Below, in pieces: positions 25,758 to 35,339 of a stretch of 55,112 nucleotides of DNA. Below the pieces are notes generated by a model, which was not told where the DNA came from, did not search any database, and worked only from the letters and a program-made list of their open reading frames with translations. The position numbers and the translations under genes were made by a program. The number at the start of each line of letters is the position of its first letter. Within the stretch, counting starts at the first letter, position 1. This DNA comes from Eubacteriales bacterium (GTDB lineage: Bacteria; Bacillota_A; Clostridia; Christensenellales; Aristaeellaceae), in contig JARKQG010000112.1 of NCBI GenBank assembly GCA_029974035.1, forward strand, positions 1-55,112, read 5' to 3'.

Positions 25758-28025
25758 ATGAACCTCGCGCAATACCTGAGCGCGCTCAGGCAAAACGAGG
25801 CCTTTATGCGAAACGTCGCCTGCTGGCGCGAGATCCCCGCGCGGGATGCCGTTTACGCGCCTTTTCCCGAGCAGGTGGACGGGGCGCTGCGCCGCGCGCT
25901 GGAGGCGCGGGGCATCCACAGGCTCTACAGCCATCAGCGGGCGGCCTTTGACGCGCTGGCGGAGGGCCGCAGCATTGTGGTGGTCACGCCCACCGCGTCC
26001 GGAAAGACGCTGAGCTACAACCTGCCCGTCCTTAACGCCATCCGACGCGATCCCTCCGCCCGGGCGCTGTATCTGTTCCCGACAAAGGCCCTCTCCAGCG
26101 ATCAGGTTTCGGAGCTTTACGAAGTCATCGAAGCCATGGGCGCGGAGATCAAGGCATTCACCTACGATGGCGACACTGCCGCCAGCGCCCGCACGGCCAT
26201 CCGCCAGGCGGGCCATATCGTGGTCACCAATCCGGACATGCTGCACGCAGGCATTTTGCCCCACCACACCAAGTGGGTGAAGCTCTTTGAAAACCTGCGC
26301 TACGTGGTGATCGACGAAATCCACGCCTACCGGGGCGTGTTCGGCTCGAACCTCGCCAATGTGATCCGGCGGCTCAAGCGCATCTGCGCCTTCTACGGCG
26401 CACACCCGCAGTTCATCTGCTGCTCCGCAACCATCGCCAACCCTGCGGAGCTGAGCCGCGCCATGACCGGGGAGGACGTATTCGCCATCGAGCAAAACGG
26501 CGCGCCCGCCGCCCGGAAGCACGTGATCTTCTACAATCCGCCGGTGGTGAACCGGCAGTTGGGCATCCGCGCGGGCTCCCTGCCCGAAGCGCGGAAAATT
26601 GCCGTGGACCTGATCAAAAACGACATCCAGACCATCGTATTTGCCCGGAGCCGCCTCGCCGTCGAGGTGATGGTGAAGTCCCTCAAGGACGTAGTGCGGG
26701 AGCCGCTGGGGGAGGCCGGCCGCGTGCGCGGCTACCGGGGCGGCTATCTGCCCTCGCTCCGGCGGCAGATCGAAAAGGCACTCCGCGCGGGCGAGGTGAC
26801 GGCGGTGGTTTCCACCAACGCGCTGGAACTGGGCATCGACATCGGCCAGTTGGACGTGTGCCTGCTGTGCGGCTACCCCGGCACCATTGCCAGCACCTGG
26901 CAGCAGGCCGGTCGCGCTGGGCGGCGCCAGGGCGAATCGCTGACAATCCTGGTGGCCGGCTCGAGCCCCCTCGATCAGTACATCGTCGGCCATCCGGATT
27001 TCTTCTTCGGCCAGTCGCCGGAGCGGGCGCTGATCAATCCGGACAACCTCTACATCCTCATCAATCACCTGAAGTGCGCCGCCTATGAGCTGCCCTTCGG
27101 GGAGGGCGAGCGCTTCGGCGGCCTTCCCTCCACCGGCGAGATGCTGGAGTACCTGGCCGAGGAGCGCATCCTGCAAAAGACCGGCGGCCGCTATTACTGG
27201 ATGGCCGAGGAATTTCCGCAGGCGGGCATCAGCCTCCGGTCCGCGTCGGATCAGAACTTCGTGATCATCGACATCACCCAGCCCACAAGCCACCGGGTGA
27301 TTGGCGAGATGGACCGCTTCACCGTGCCGATGCTTTTGCACCAGTACGCCATCTACCTGCACGAGGGGCGGCAGTTTCAGGTGGAGCGGCTGGACTTTGA
27401 CAACAAAAAGGCCTATGTGCGCGCGGTGGACGTGGACTACTACACCGATGCCAACCTGACCGTCAGCGTCAAGGTGCTGGACGATTTTGACGCTCATCCG
27501 ATGGGCGAAATGGAGCGGCACCGGGGCGAGGTGCTGGTCAGCACCATCGTGACGCTCTTCAAAAAGATGAAGCTGGACACTCAGGAGAATCTGGGCTGGG
27601 GCCCGGTGACGCTGCCGGAGCTTGAGATGCAGACCACCGCCTGCTGGTGGGTGATGCCTGAGGCGCTGGAGGACGATCACGGGCGCGAAATGGTGCAGAC
27701 CGCCATGGTGGGGTTGGCGCACCTGATGCGGGGCATCGCACCGGCGTACCTGATGTGCGCGCCGGGGGACATCCACGTCAGCTACCACACGCGGGATTCC
27801 TTTACCAAGCGTCCCACGCTGTTTCTGAACGACAGCACGCCGGGCGGACTGGGGCTGTCCGACAGGGTATACGAAATGGACGCGGAGCTGTTCCGGCGGG
27901 CGCTGGAAGCCCTTGACGCCTGCCCCTGCGAGGACGGCTGCCCCGCCTGCATCGGTGCGGCGGCCCAGGGAGCGAAGTCCGCGCTCCGTTCCATCCTGGT
28001 CAGGCTATGCGGAGGGGTCGCATGA
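25758..28025 (+). CDS. DEAD/DEAH-box helicase with C-terminal DUF1998 cysteine domain (YprA/MrfA type)
   Basis: Superfamily 2 DNA helicase, 755 residues. Motif I is TPTASGKT near residue 78, motif II VIDEIHAY near 187, motif III CSATIANP near 223 and motif VI QQAGRAGRRQG near 380. The C-terminal DUF1998/MZB zinc-type motif reads CPCEDGCPACIG near 722. This is the architecture of B. subtilis YprA (MrfA), which acts in mitomycin C damage repair. The stop overlaps the start of the YcaQ-type gene (ATGA), so the two are translationally coupled. AAGGGAG lies upstream of ATG 25758. Confidence 0.9.
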   Translation: MNLAQYLSALRQNEAFMRNVACWREIPARDAVYAPFPEQVDGALRRALEARGIHRLYSHQRAAFDALAEGRSIVVVTPTASGKTLSYNLPVLNAIRRDPSARALYLFPTKALSSDQVSELYEVIEAMGAEIKAFTYDGDTAASARTAIRQAGHIVVTNPDMLHAGILPHHTKWVKLFENLRYVVIDEIHAYRGVFGSNLANVIRRLKRICAFYGAHPQFICCSATIANPAELSRAMTGEDVFAIEQNGAPAARKHVIFYNPPVVNRQLGIRAGSLPEARKIAVDLIKNDIQTIVFARSRLAVEVMVKSLKDVVREPLGEAGRVRGYRGGYLPSLRRQIEKALRAGEVTAVVSTNALELGIDIGQLDVCLLCGYPGTIASTWQQAGRAGRRQGESLTILVAGSSPLDQYIVGHPDFFFGQSPERALINPDNLYILINHLKCAAYELPFGEGERFGGLPSTGEMLEYLAEERILQKTGGRYYWMAEEFPQAGISLRSASDQNFVIIDITQPTSHRVIGEMDRFTVPMLLHQYAIYLHEGRQFQVERLDFDNKKAYVRAVDVDYYTDANLTVSVKVLDDFDAHPMGEMERHRGEVLVSTIVTLFKKMKLDTQENLGWGPVTLPELEMQTTACWWVMPEALEDDHGREMVQTAMVGLAHLMRGIAPAYLMCAPGDIHVSYHTRDSFTKRPTLFLNDSTPGGLGLSDRVYEMDAELFRRALEALDACPCEDGCPACIGAAAQGAKSALRSILVRLCGGVA

Positions 28026-29185
28026 AGCTGACCGGGGCCGAGGCGCGACGCTACCTCAGCCATCTGCACTTCGAGCGGCCCATCGAAGCCGGAACGCCGG
28101 CGGGCAGGGTGTATGAGCAGATTTCGCGGCGCGGCTGCGTGCAGTACGACCCGTTGGACGTGGTGGGCCGCAACGCCGATCTCGTGCTGCAAAGCCGCAT
28201 CCCCGGCTACCGGCCCGAGCATCTGCTTCAGGCGCTCTACGGGGAACGGACGCTCATGGAGGGGTTTGACAAGAACCTTTGCATCTACCCCGCGGCGGAC
28301 TACCCGTACTTTGCCCGCGCGCGGCGGGCGGGGGCCGGCTGGTTCTTTCCGGAAAGCGAGGCCGTCCGAAGCTGCGCCGGGGATGTGCTGCGGGCGGTCG
28401 AGGCCCGCGGCGCGCTGTGTTCCGACGATCTGCCACTCCACGACAAGGTTTCATGGCCCTGGGGCCCGACCAAGCTGAGCCGGGCGGCGCTGGAGAGCCT
28501 TTGGCTGCGGGGCGATCTGATCCTGCACCACCGGAGTGGCGCGCGGCGCTACTACGATCTGACCGCCCGCCACCTGCCGGGCGACTTGATCGCCGCCGCC
28601 GACCCCAATCCGGAGGAGGAGGACTACCGTGCCTGGCAGATGCTGCGGCGCATCGGCAGCGTAGGGATGCTGCCGGACGGACCCAGCGACGCGCTGCTGG
28701 GCCTTGACCTCAAGGCGGCGGCGCGCCGGGCGGCGGTCGCGCGGCTCATTTCGGAGGGAAGGCTGATCCAAGCGCAGGTGGAGGGCCTCAATAAGCCGGT
28801 CTATCTGCGCGCGGAGGACCTGCCCGCGCTTTACGGCGCGCTCGCCTCGGAACCGGACGGCCGCATGCGCGCAATCGCGCCGCTGGACAACATGATCTGG
28901 GACCGGCGGCTGATCGAGTCGCTCTTTGGCTTTTCGTACCGGTGGGAGGTCTACGTGCCCGCCGCCGAGCGCCGATACGGCTACTATGTGCTGCCGGTCC
29001 ACTACCGGGATGAATTTGTCGCCCGGTTTGAGCCGAGGCACTTTCGCGGGGGCAAGCTCACCATTGCGCGCTGGTGGTGGGAGAAGCGGCCCGCCCCCGG
29101 CATGAAGGCGGCCCGACGGGCGTGCCTCCGGGACTTCGCCCGCTATCTCGGCGCGGACGGCTTTGAAATACTGGAGGAATTCTAG
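28022..29185 (+). CDS. winged-helix DNA glycosylase of the YcaQ/AlkX (HTH_42) family
   Basis: 387 residues. The signature of the COG3214 family is clear: VQYDPLDVVGRNADLVLQSR near 40, IAPLDNMIWDRRLIESLFGF near 290, then RWEVYVPAAERRYGYYVLPV and GKLTIARWWWEK. Members are winged-helix DNA glycosylases; E. coli YcaQ unhooks DNA interstrand crosslinks and related proteins remove bulky alkyl adducts. ATG 28022 has GGAGG seven bases upstream and overlaps the helicase stop by four bases, suggesting a two-protein crosslink-repair unit. Catalytic specificity cannot be fixed from the sequence alone. Confidence 0.87.
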   Translation: MKLTGAEARRYLSHLHFERPIEAGTPAGRVYEQISRRGCVQYDPLDVVGRNADLVLQSRIPGYRPEHLLQALYGERTLMEGFDKNLCIYPAADYPYFARARRAGAGWFFPESEAVRSCAGDVLRAVEARGALCSDDLPLHDKVSWPWGPTKLSRAALESLWLRGDLILHHRSGARRYYDLTARHLPGDLIAAADPNPEEEDYRAWQMLRRIGSVGMLPDGPSDALLGLDLKAAARRAAVARLISEGRLIQAQVEGLNKPVYLRAEDLPALYGALASEPDGRMRAIAPLDNMIWDRRLIESLFGFSYRWEVYVPAAERRYGYYVLPVHYRDEFVARFEPRHFRGGKLTIARWWWEKRPAPGMKAARRACLRDFARYLGADGFEILEEF

Positions 29186-29241
29186 TCTACCGGAGAAGCG
29201 CCGCGCATACCCATTGCCAGGCCCCTCGAGGGAGGTAAGGG

Positions 29242-30363
29242 ATGCGCGTTTTTTTCATTTGGCTGATTTTTCTGGTTATCCTGGCGCAGGGTTCGGCGCT
29301 CGCCTCGGCCGACGGCGCGGCGCCCGATGTCGCCGCCCGCGCCAGCGTGTTGATGGACCGCGCCAGCGGGCGCGTTCTGTACGCGCAGAACGCGGACGAG
29401 CTGGCGCCCATCGCGTCCACCACCAAGATCATGACCGCCCTTCTGGCGCTCGAACGCTCACGGCCCGATGAGATCGTGACCGCCGGCAAAAATGCCGCCG
29501 GCGTCACCGGTACGTCAATCTACCTGTCGGAAGGCGAACAGTTGACCATGGAGCAGATGCTGCTGGGGCTGATGCTGCGCTCCGGAAACGACGCGGCAGT
29601 GGCCATCGCGGAGCACGTGGCGGGCAGCGTGGACGCCTTTGCGGCCCTGATGAACGCTCGGGCAAGGGCGCTTGGCGCCGAGGCCCATTTTACCAACCCC
29701 AATGGCCTCGACCAGGGGGAAAACGGCGCGTCGGCTCTGGGGCTGGCGAAGATCGCCTGTCAGGCGCTGGAGAATCCGTCTTTCAGGGCGCTGGTCGCCA
29801 CTTCTTCGGCAACCATCCCATGGCGCGGGAACGCCTATCCCCGCAGTCTGACCAACAAAAACCGGCTGCTCAAAACCTACGAGGGCGCGACGGGGGTCAA
29901 GACCGGCTTTACCAGCCGCGCGGGCCGCTGTCTGGTGTTCTCCGCGCAGCGGGGCGGGATGGAACTGGTGGGCGTGGTGCTGAATTGTGGCGCGTGGTTT
30001 GACGCGGCGGCATTTCTGCTGGACTGGGGTTTTGAGCATTTCCACCCGGTGCGGCTGCTGGCAGCCGGGGAGATTGCCGCGGAAATCTCCGTAGACGGCG
30101 GCGTGCAGGACTACGTCTGCGCCGCGATCCGCGGAGATTTTTCCGTGCCGATCGCGGACAACGAGCGGTGCGAGCTGAAGCTGGACCTCCCCGAGCGCCT
30201 GGAGGCGCCGGTGGCCGCGGGGCAGGCGCTGGGCTTTGCCCGCGCGGTGGCGGACGGCCGGACGATCGCCTCCGCGCCGCTCTATGCGGCGGAGGCGGTG
30301 GAAAAGCGGAACTACGCGTCGATCCTGGAGCGGCTGATGCGCTTTTGGCGGCTGTGGCCCTAG
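29242..30363 (+). CDS. dacF: D-alanyl-D-alanine carboxypeptidase (DacF/PBP5 type, peptidase S11)
   Basis: Trims the terminal D-Ala from peptidoglycan stems. 373 residues. A signal peptide (MRVFFIWLIFLVILAQGSALASA) precedes the S11 domain with the catalytic SxxK seen as ASTTKIMTALL near residue 54, SGN in LRSGNDAAVAIAEH near 112 and KTG in GVKTGFTSRAGRC near 220. A C-terminal DacF-type beta domain and a final amphipathic helix (ERLMRFWRLWP) would anchor it to the membrane. GGGAGGTAAGGG precedes the ATG. Its TAG stop forms part of the left end of a foldback repeat element. Confidence 0.93.
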   Translation: MRVFFIWLIFLVILAQGSALASADGAAPDVAARASVLMDRASGRVLYAQNADELAPIASTTKIMTALLALERSRPDEIVTAGKNAAGVTGTSIYLSEGEQLTMEQMLLGLMLRSGNDAAVAIAEHVAGSVDAFAALMNARARALGAEAHFTNPNGLDQGENGASALGLAKIACQALENPSFRALVATSSATIPWRGNAYPRSLTNKNRLLKTYEGATGVKTGFTSRAGRCLVFSAQRGGMELVGVVLNCGAWFDAAAFLLDWGFEHFHPVRLLAAGEIAAEISVDGGVQDYVCAAIRGDFSVPIADNERCELKLDLPERLEAPVAAGQALGFARAVADGRTIASAPLYAAEAVEKRNYASILERLMRFWRLWP

Positions 30364-30524
30364 TGTTCGTTCACTACAGAATCTGCGCTTTCGTCGGTTC
30401 TTTTCGCCCCCGGCGGTGTCGCTCTCCGCTTGAAATACCTCCAGTATTCCTGCGCTTCGGCTCCTTGCCGGGAACAAAAATCCCCCGACGGATTCATCAT
30501 CTTCTGTAATGGATGAACCACTAG
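30360..30524. repeat. foldback element copy 1 (165 bp)
   Basis: Fills nearly the whole gap between dacF and the convergent cysteine-desulfurase gene. Terminal inverted repeats 30360-30381 (starting CTAGTG) and 30502-30524 (ending CACTAG) pair at 19 of 22 positions plus two G-U pairs. The core 30400-30482 aligns without gaps to 47202-47284 at about 76 percent identity, sharing for example CTCCGCTTGA, TGCGCT, CGGCTCC and TGCCGGG. An internal 5-bp hairpin AATAC-CTCCA-GTATT (30434-30448) occupies the same position as a differently spelled hairpin in copy 2. The element begins on the dacF stop codon. Confidence 0.8.
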
Positions 30525-30529
30525 CAGGA

Positions 30530-31675
30530 TCAGAGGCCCTCTTTTGCGATGGAACGGACGGCGGCCAGCAAGGCGTCGATCTCCTCATGGGTGTTGGCGT
30601 GGCCCACGCTGGCCCGCACCGCGCCGCGCTTTAGGGTGCCCAGCGCCGCGTGCGCGCCCGGCGCGCAGTGCAGCCCACCCCGCACCGCAAAGCCCCTCTG
30701 ATCCAGCGCGTCGGCCACCGCGCCGGAGGGATAATCCGCCAGGTTAAAGCTGACGAGCCCCGCCCGCGCCTCCGCATTCTTGGGTCCGTACACGGTTGCG
30801 CCGGGCTGGGCGGCCAGTCCGCGCAGCAGATGGTCCGTCAGGTCGCGCTCATGGCGCGCAATCGTATTGAGATGCTCCAGCACGTAGCCCGCGCCGGCGT
30901 TCAGCCCCGCGATGCCCGGAAGGTTGAGGGTGCCGCTCTCGTATCGCTCCGGGCCGTCCGCGTTCTGCCGCATGCTTTCGGAGGATGCGCCGGTCCCTCC
31001 CTCCCGGAGGGTGTTCAGTGCGAGCCCCGGGCGGAGGTACAGGCCGCCGGTGCCCTGGGGCCCTAAAAGCCCCTTGTGCCCGGGAAAGGCATACAGGTGG
31101 CAGCCCATTTTGCCCACGTCCGCCGGCATGGAGCCCAGCGCCTGCGCACCGTCCACCAAAAATAGAAGTCCGTTTTTTGCGCAGCACGCACCCACCTCCG
31201 AAACCGGCTGGAGCGCGCCGGTCACGTTGGATGCCTGGGTCAGCGCCACCATGCGCGTCTTTTTCGTCAGCGCGCCCGTTACCGCGGCCGGGTCCAGGAT
31301 GCCTTCCGCGCTGACCGGGAGCAGCGTCACCGAGATCTGAGCGCGGTCGGCAAGTGCCATCAGCACCCGAAGCACGCTGTTGTGCTCCGCCGTCGTGGAG
31401 ATCACGTGGTCGCCTCGGCGCAGCGCGCCCTTGATGGCCAGATTCAGCGCGTCCGTGCAGTTGAAGCAGTGGATGATCGAGAGGGGATCGCCGGCGCCGA
31501 TCATTTCCGCCAGGCGTTCCCGTGCCTCCAGCACGATCCGGGCCGCGGCCAGCGCCCGGGCGTGGCCGGAGCGGCCCGGATTGGCGTTGGACGCCGTCAG
31601 TGCGTCCGCGACGGCGTCCAGTACGGCGGGCGGTTTCGGATGACTGGTCGCCGCGTTGTCCAGATAGATCATCAT
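30530..31675 (-). CDS. cysteine-desulfurase-like class V aminotransferase (EF2568-type)
   Basis: PLP enzyme of 381 residues. The N-terminal MIYLDNAATSHPKP, the cofactor region NCTDALNLAIKGAL, TTAEHNSVLR, and the PLP-lysine segment YAFPGHKGLLGPQGTGGLY near residue 195 are those of the cysteine desulfurase/SufS family. The short N-terminus and overall length fit the subgroup annotated 'cysteine desulfurase family protein', often found in selenium-related loci. The presumed active-site loop is RGGLHCAPGAHAALGT near 340, with its Cys. The start is ATG 31675 or the adjacent ATG 31672, behind AGGGGGG. It is divergent from a DUF3343 gene. Confidence 0.87.
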   Translation of the reverse strand: MMIYLDNAATSHPKPPAVLDAVADALTASNANPGRSGHARALAAARIVLEARERLAEMIGAGDPLSIIHCFNCTDALNLAIKGALRRGDHVISTTAEHNSVLRVLMALADRAQISVTLLPVSAEGILDPAAVTGALTKKTRMVALTQASNVTGALQPVSEVGACCAKNGLLFLVDGAQALGSMPADVGKMGCHLYAFPGHKGLLGPQGTGGLYLRPGLALNTLREGGTGASSESMRQNADGPERYESGTLNLPGIAGLNAGAGYVLEHLNTIARHERDLTDHLLRGLAAQPGATVYGPKNAEARAGLVSFNLADYPSGAVADALDQRGFAVRGGLHCAPGAHAALGTLKRGAVRASVGHANTHEEIDALLAAVRSIAKEGL

Positions 31676-31756
31676 GCACACCCCCCTGAGCCTCGTCGTA
31701 CAATATACGGATGAAAACGCGCGGCTATGTCGCGCGGGCAAAGGAGCGATGTCGGC

Positions 31757-32038
31757 ATGGAAGAAGTCGTCGGCGTGGCCGCATTCCGTTCAAGACAGCA
31801 GGTGATGCGCTTTGAGGGCGTGTTGCGGAGGGCGGGGATCAACGTCCGCGTCATATCGACGCCCCGGGACGTGGCCATCGGCTGCGGTCTTTCGGTGGAG
31901 TTTCCAATCCGCGACGCGCAGGCCGTGCAGTCGATCCTGGGGCGCGCCCATGTGCCCAACCTGATCGGTCTGTACCAGATTGACCGCCGGGGCGGCGGAC
32001 GGCCGAGACTCACGGCGCTCTCGCACGCCGGAATGTAA
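31757..32038 (+). CDS. DUF3343 domain protein
   Basis: Small protein of 93 residues. It begins MEEVVGVAAFRSRQQVMRFEGVLRRAG and contains STPRDVAIGCGLSVEF, the usual DUF3343 pattern of a putative Se/S-related protein with a single conserved Cys (Cys40 or so). Function is unknown; the family frequently sits beside the EF2568-type cysteine desulfurase, as here in divergent orientation 81 bases away. AAGGAG lies about ten bases before ATG 31757. It is followed after 69 bases by nth with its own promoter. Confidence 0.85.
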   Translation: MEEVVGVAAFRSRQQVMRFEGVLRRAGINVRVISTPRDVAIGCGLSVEFPIRDAQAVQSILGRAHVPNLIGLYQIDRRGGGRPRLTALSHAGM

Positions 32039-32053
32039 AATCCTGCGGTTTGA

Positions 32054-32083
32054 TTGTGCGCGCGCCCGGTTATATCGTATAAT
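32054..32083 (+). promoter_or_regulatory. probable promoter of nth-obgE-yhbY
   Basis: TTGTGC (32054-32059), 18 bases, perfect TATAAT (32078-32083), 25 bases before the nth start. Confidence 0.6.
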
Positions 32084-32107
32084 AAACTGTACGAAAGCGG
32101 GGCGGTC

Positions 32108-32743
32108 ATGACGAAGCCGGAGGTAATGCGCGTAATGGACGCGCTGACGGCGCTCTACCCGCAGGCGCGGGCGGAACTTCATTTTTCCAATCCCTTTGAA
32201 ACGCTGATCGCCACCATCCTGTCGGCGCAGTGCACCGACAAGCGGGTGAACCAGGTGACGGAGGGGCTCTTTGAGCGCTATCCGGACGCATATGCGCTGT
32301 CAAGGCTCACCCAGGAGGAGCTTGAACCCCAGATCAAGGAATGCGGGCTGTACCACGCGAAGGCCAAAAACATCCTGGCTACCTGCCGGGCGTTGGTGGC
32401 GCAGTACGACGGCCGCGTGCCCGAAACGCGGGAAGCGCTGATGCGCCTGCCGGGCGTCGGCCAGAAGACGGCGGGCGTGGTGCTGATGGCAGCCTTCGGC
32501 GGGGACGAGATCCCCGTGGATACCCACGTGTTCCGCGTGGCCAACCGCATCGGCCTGGCCCACGCGGATACGCCGGAAAAGACCGAAGTCCAGCTCACCG
32601 AGGCGATCCCGGCGGGGATGCGCGGTCACGCGCACCATCTTCTGATCTGGCATGGGCGGCGGTGCTGCGCCGCCCGGAAGCCCGCGTGCGAGCGCTGCCC
32701 GCTGCGGGAAGAATTGTGTGAATACGCCCGAAGCGGGCAATAA
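32108..32743 (+). CDS. nth: endonuclease III (DNA glycosylase/AP lyase)
   Basis: Removes oxidised pyrimidines in base excision repair. 211 residues. The helix-hairpin-helix with catalytic Lys is LPGVGQKTAGVVL near residue 116, the catalytic Asp is in VDTHVFRVANR near 138, and the C-terminal [4Fe-4S] cluster is C-x6-C-x2-C-x5-C (CAARKPACERCPLREELC, 183-200). Start ATG 32108; the upstream region has only GGGGCGG. obgE begins 28 bases after its stop. Confidence 0.96.
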   Translation: MTKPEVMRVMDALTALYPQARAELHFSNPFETLIATILSAQCTDKRVNQVTEGLFERYPDAYALSRLTQEELEPQIKECGLYHAKAKNILATCRALVAQYDGRVPETREALMRLPGVGQKTAGVVLMAAFGGDEIPVDTHVFRVANRIGLAHADTPEKTEVQLTEAIPAGMRGHAHHLLIWHGRRCCAARKPACERCPLREELCEYARSGQ

Positions 32744-32762
32744 TGACCCGAAAGACGATTGA

Positions 32763-34034
<1,272 letters not shown>

Positions 34035-34046
34035 GAAGGAGAACCC

Positions 34047-34340
34047 ATGACCACAAAACAGCGCGCCGCGCTTCGGTCGATGGCCAACCGGATGGACGCC
34101 ATCCTGCACATCGGCAAGGAAGGCATCGGCGATACGCTTTTGAAACAGGCCTGGGACGCGCTGGAGGCGCGGGAGATCATCAAGGTGACGGTGCAGAAAA
34201 ACGCCCCCTACGCCAGTGCCCGGGAAGCCTGCGAGGCGCTCTGCGAGCGCGTCCATGCCGAACCCGTTCAGGTGATCGGCTCCAGGTTTGTGATCTACCG
34301 GCAGGCGCGGGAGCCCAAGATCGACCTGGGCGCGCTCTGA
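34047..34340 (+). CDS. yhbY: CRM-domain RNA-binding protein YhbY
   Basis: 97-residue protein with one CRM RNA-binding fold: MTTKQRAALRSMANRMDAILHIGKEGI, the conserved basic GK.G loop, then LEAREIIKVTVQKN and VIGSRFVIYRQ. In E. coli it associates with pre-50S particles. Co-transcribed with obgE, which fits a ribosome-assembly role. A terminator follows after 26 bases. Confidence 0.95.
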   Translation: MTTKQRAALRSMANRMDAILHIGKEGIGDTLLKQAWDALEAREIIKVTVQKNAPYASAREACEALCERVHAEPVQVIGSRFVIYRQAREPKIDLGAL

Positions 34341-34366
34341 CGCGTGGGTCGGGCCTGAAATGCGTT

Positions 34367-34404
34367 GACCGGTTCCCGCGAAGGCGCGCAGGAACCGGTC
34401 TTTT
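34367..34404 (+). terminator. intrinsic terminator after yhbY
   Basis: Ten-bp perfect stem (GACCGGTTCC / GGAACCGGTC) with a 14-base loop, followed by TTTTC. Confidence 0.9.
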
Positions 34405-34421
34405 CAATGCCCGACGGGGCT

Positions 34422-35177
34422 TCAGGGCTTGACGGCTCGGGTGGCGAGGAAGAGCGGGATGTTGTGCTCGTGCAGCCAGCCGGACCCGGCGGTGTCCTCA
34501 AAGATGTCGGTCAGGGTGAATCCGGCCCGAAGCTGGCCGCCCACCTGTTCTTCAAGGGTGTGGGAGAATTGCACGCCCCAGTCGTTTTGCATGGACAGCG
34601 CATACAGCGCGGGATCCTTGAGCGGGTTGAAGGGCAGGCGGCGCACAATCCGCTTTTCATCGTCGTCAAAGGCGTAGCTCAGGCCGTTGTCCAGCCCGGC
34701 CATGAGGATGCCGCCGCGCCGAAGCACCCGATGGCACTCCCGCCACACCGGCAGTACGTCCTCGATGTAGCAGTTGGATACCGGGTGGAAGATGAGGTCG
34801 AAGGACCCGTCCTCAAAGGGCAGCGGCCTGGTCATGTCCGCGCGGACGAGCCGGATCGCGTGGCCCTCCCGCCGCGCCACGGCCTCCTCCTGCTCCAACT
34901 GCCGCCTGGCATAATCCAGCACGGTACACTCCGCGCCAAGCGCGGCAAATACGGGCATCTGCTGCCCGCCGCCGGAGGCCAGACCCAGAACCTTCGATCC
35001 GCGCATTTCGCCAAACCACTCGCGGGGCACGGGCTTCGTGGGCGTCAAAAGCACGCTCCAATCGCCCGCTTTCGCCCTCGCGTAGGTATCGCGGTCGATG
35101 GGCCGCCCCCATTCCCAGCCGTTTTCCACCCAACGGTCGATGACGCCGGCGTTGATATCTGTGTAATCCTGATTCAC
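34422..35177 (-). CDS. class I SAM-dependent methyltransferase
   Basis: 251 residues. Motif I reads VLGLASGGGQQMPVFAALGA near residue 65, the acidic motif II VLDYARRQLEQ near 88, then FDLIFHPVSNCYIEDVLPVWRECHRVLRRGGILMAG, typical of Methyltransf_11 proteins. Substrate unknown. I chose GTG 35177 because AAGGAG lies nine bases upstream and the protein then starts VNQDYTDINAGVIDRWVENGW, as in its relatives; longer frame upstream has no ribosome-binding site. Divergent from the GNAT gene. Confidence 0.85.
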   Translation of the reverse strand: MNQDYTDINAGVIDRWVENGWEWGRPIDRDTYARAKAGDWSVLLTPTKPVPREWFGEMRGSKVLGLASGGGQQMPVFAALGAECTVLDYARRQLEQEEAVARREGHAIRLVRADMTRPLPFEDGSFDLIFHPVSNCYIEDVLPVWRECHRVLRRGGILMAGLDNGLSYAFDDDEKRIVRRLPFNPLKDPALYALSMQNDWGVQFSHTLEEQVGGQLRAGFTLTDIFEDTAGSGWLHEHNIPLFLATRAVKP

Positions 35178-35339
35178 GACTCGGTGCTCCTTATGATGGG
35201 ATTTGACGCAAGTATACCACGGAAGGCCCCGACGCGGCAAATCCTCCGGCCAGAATTTACCGGAATGCGTTGAAGCGCGGCTCAAATCGGCGTATGATCG
35301 AAAAAAATGCGGGGGGCAGCGAATGTGGAGGACGTGGGG

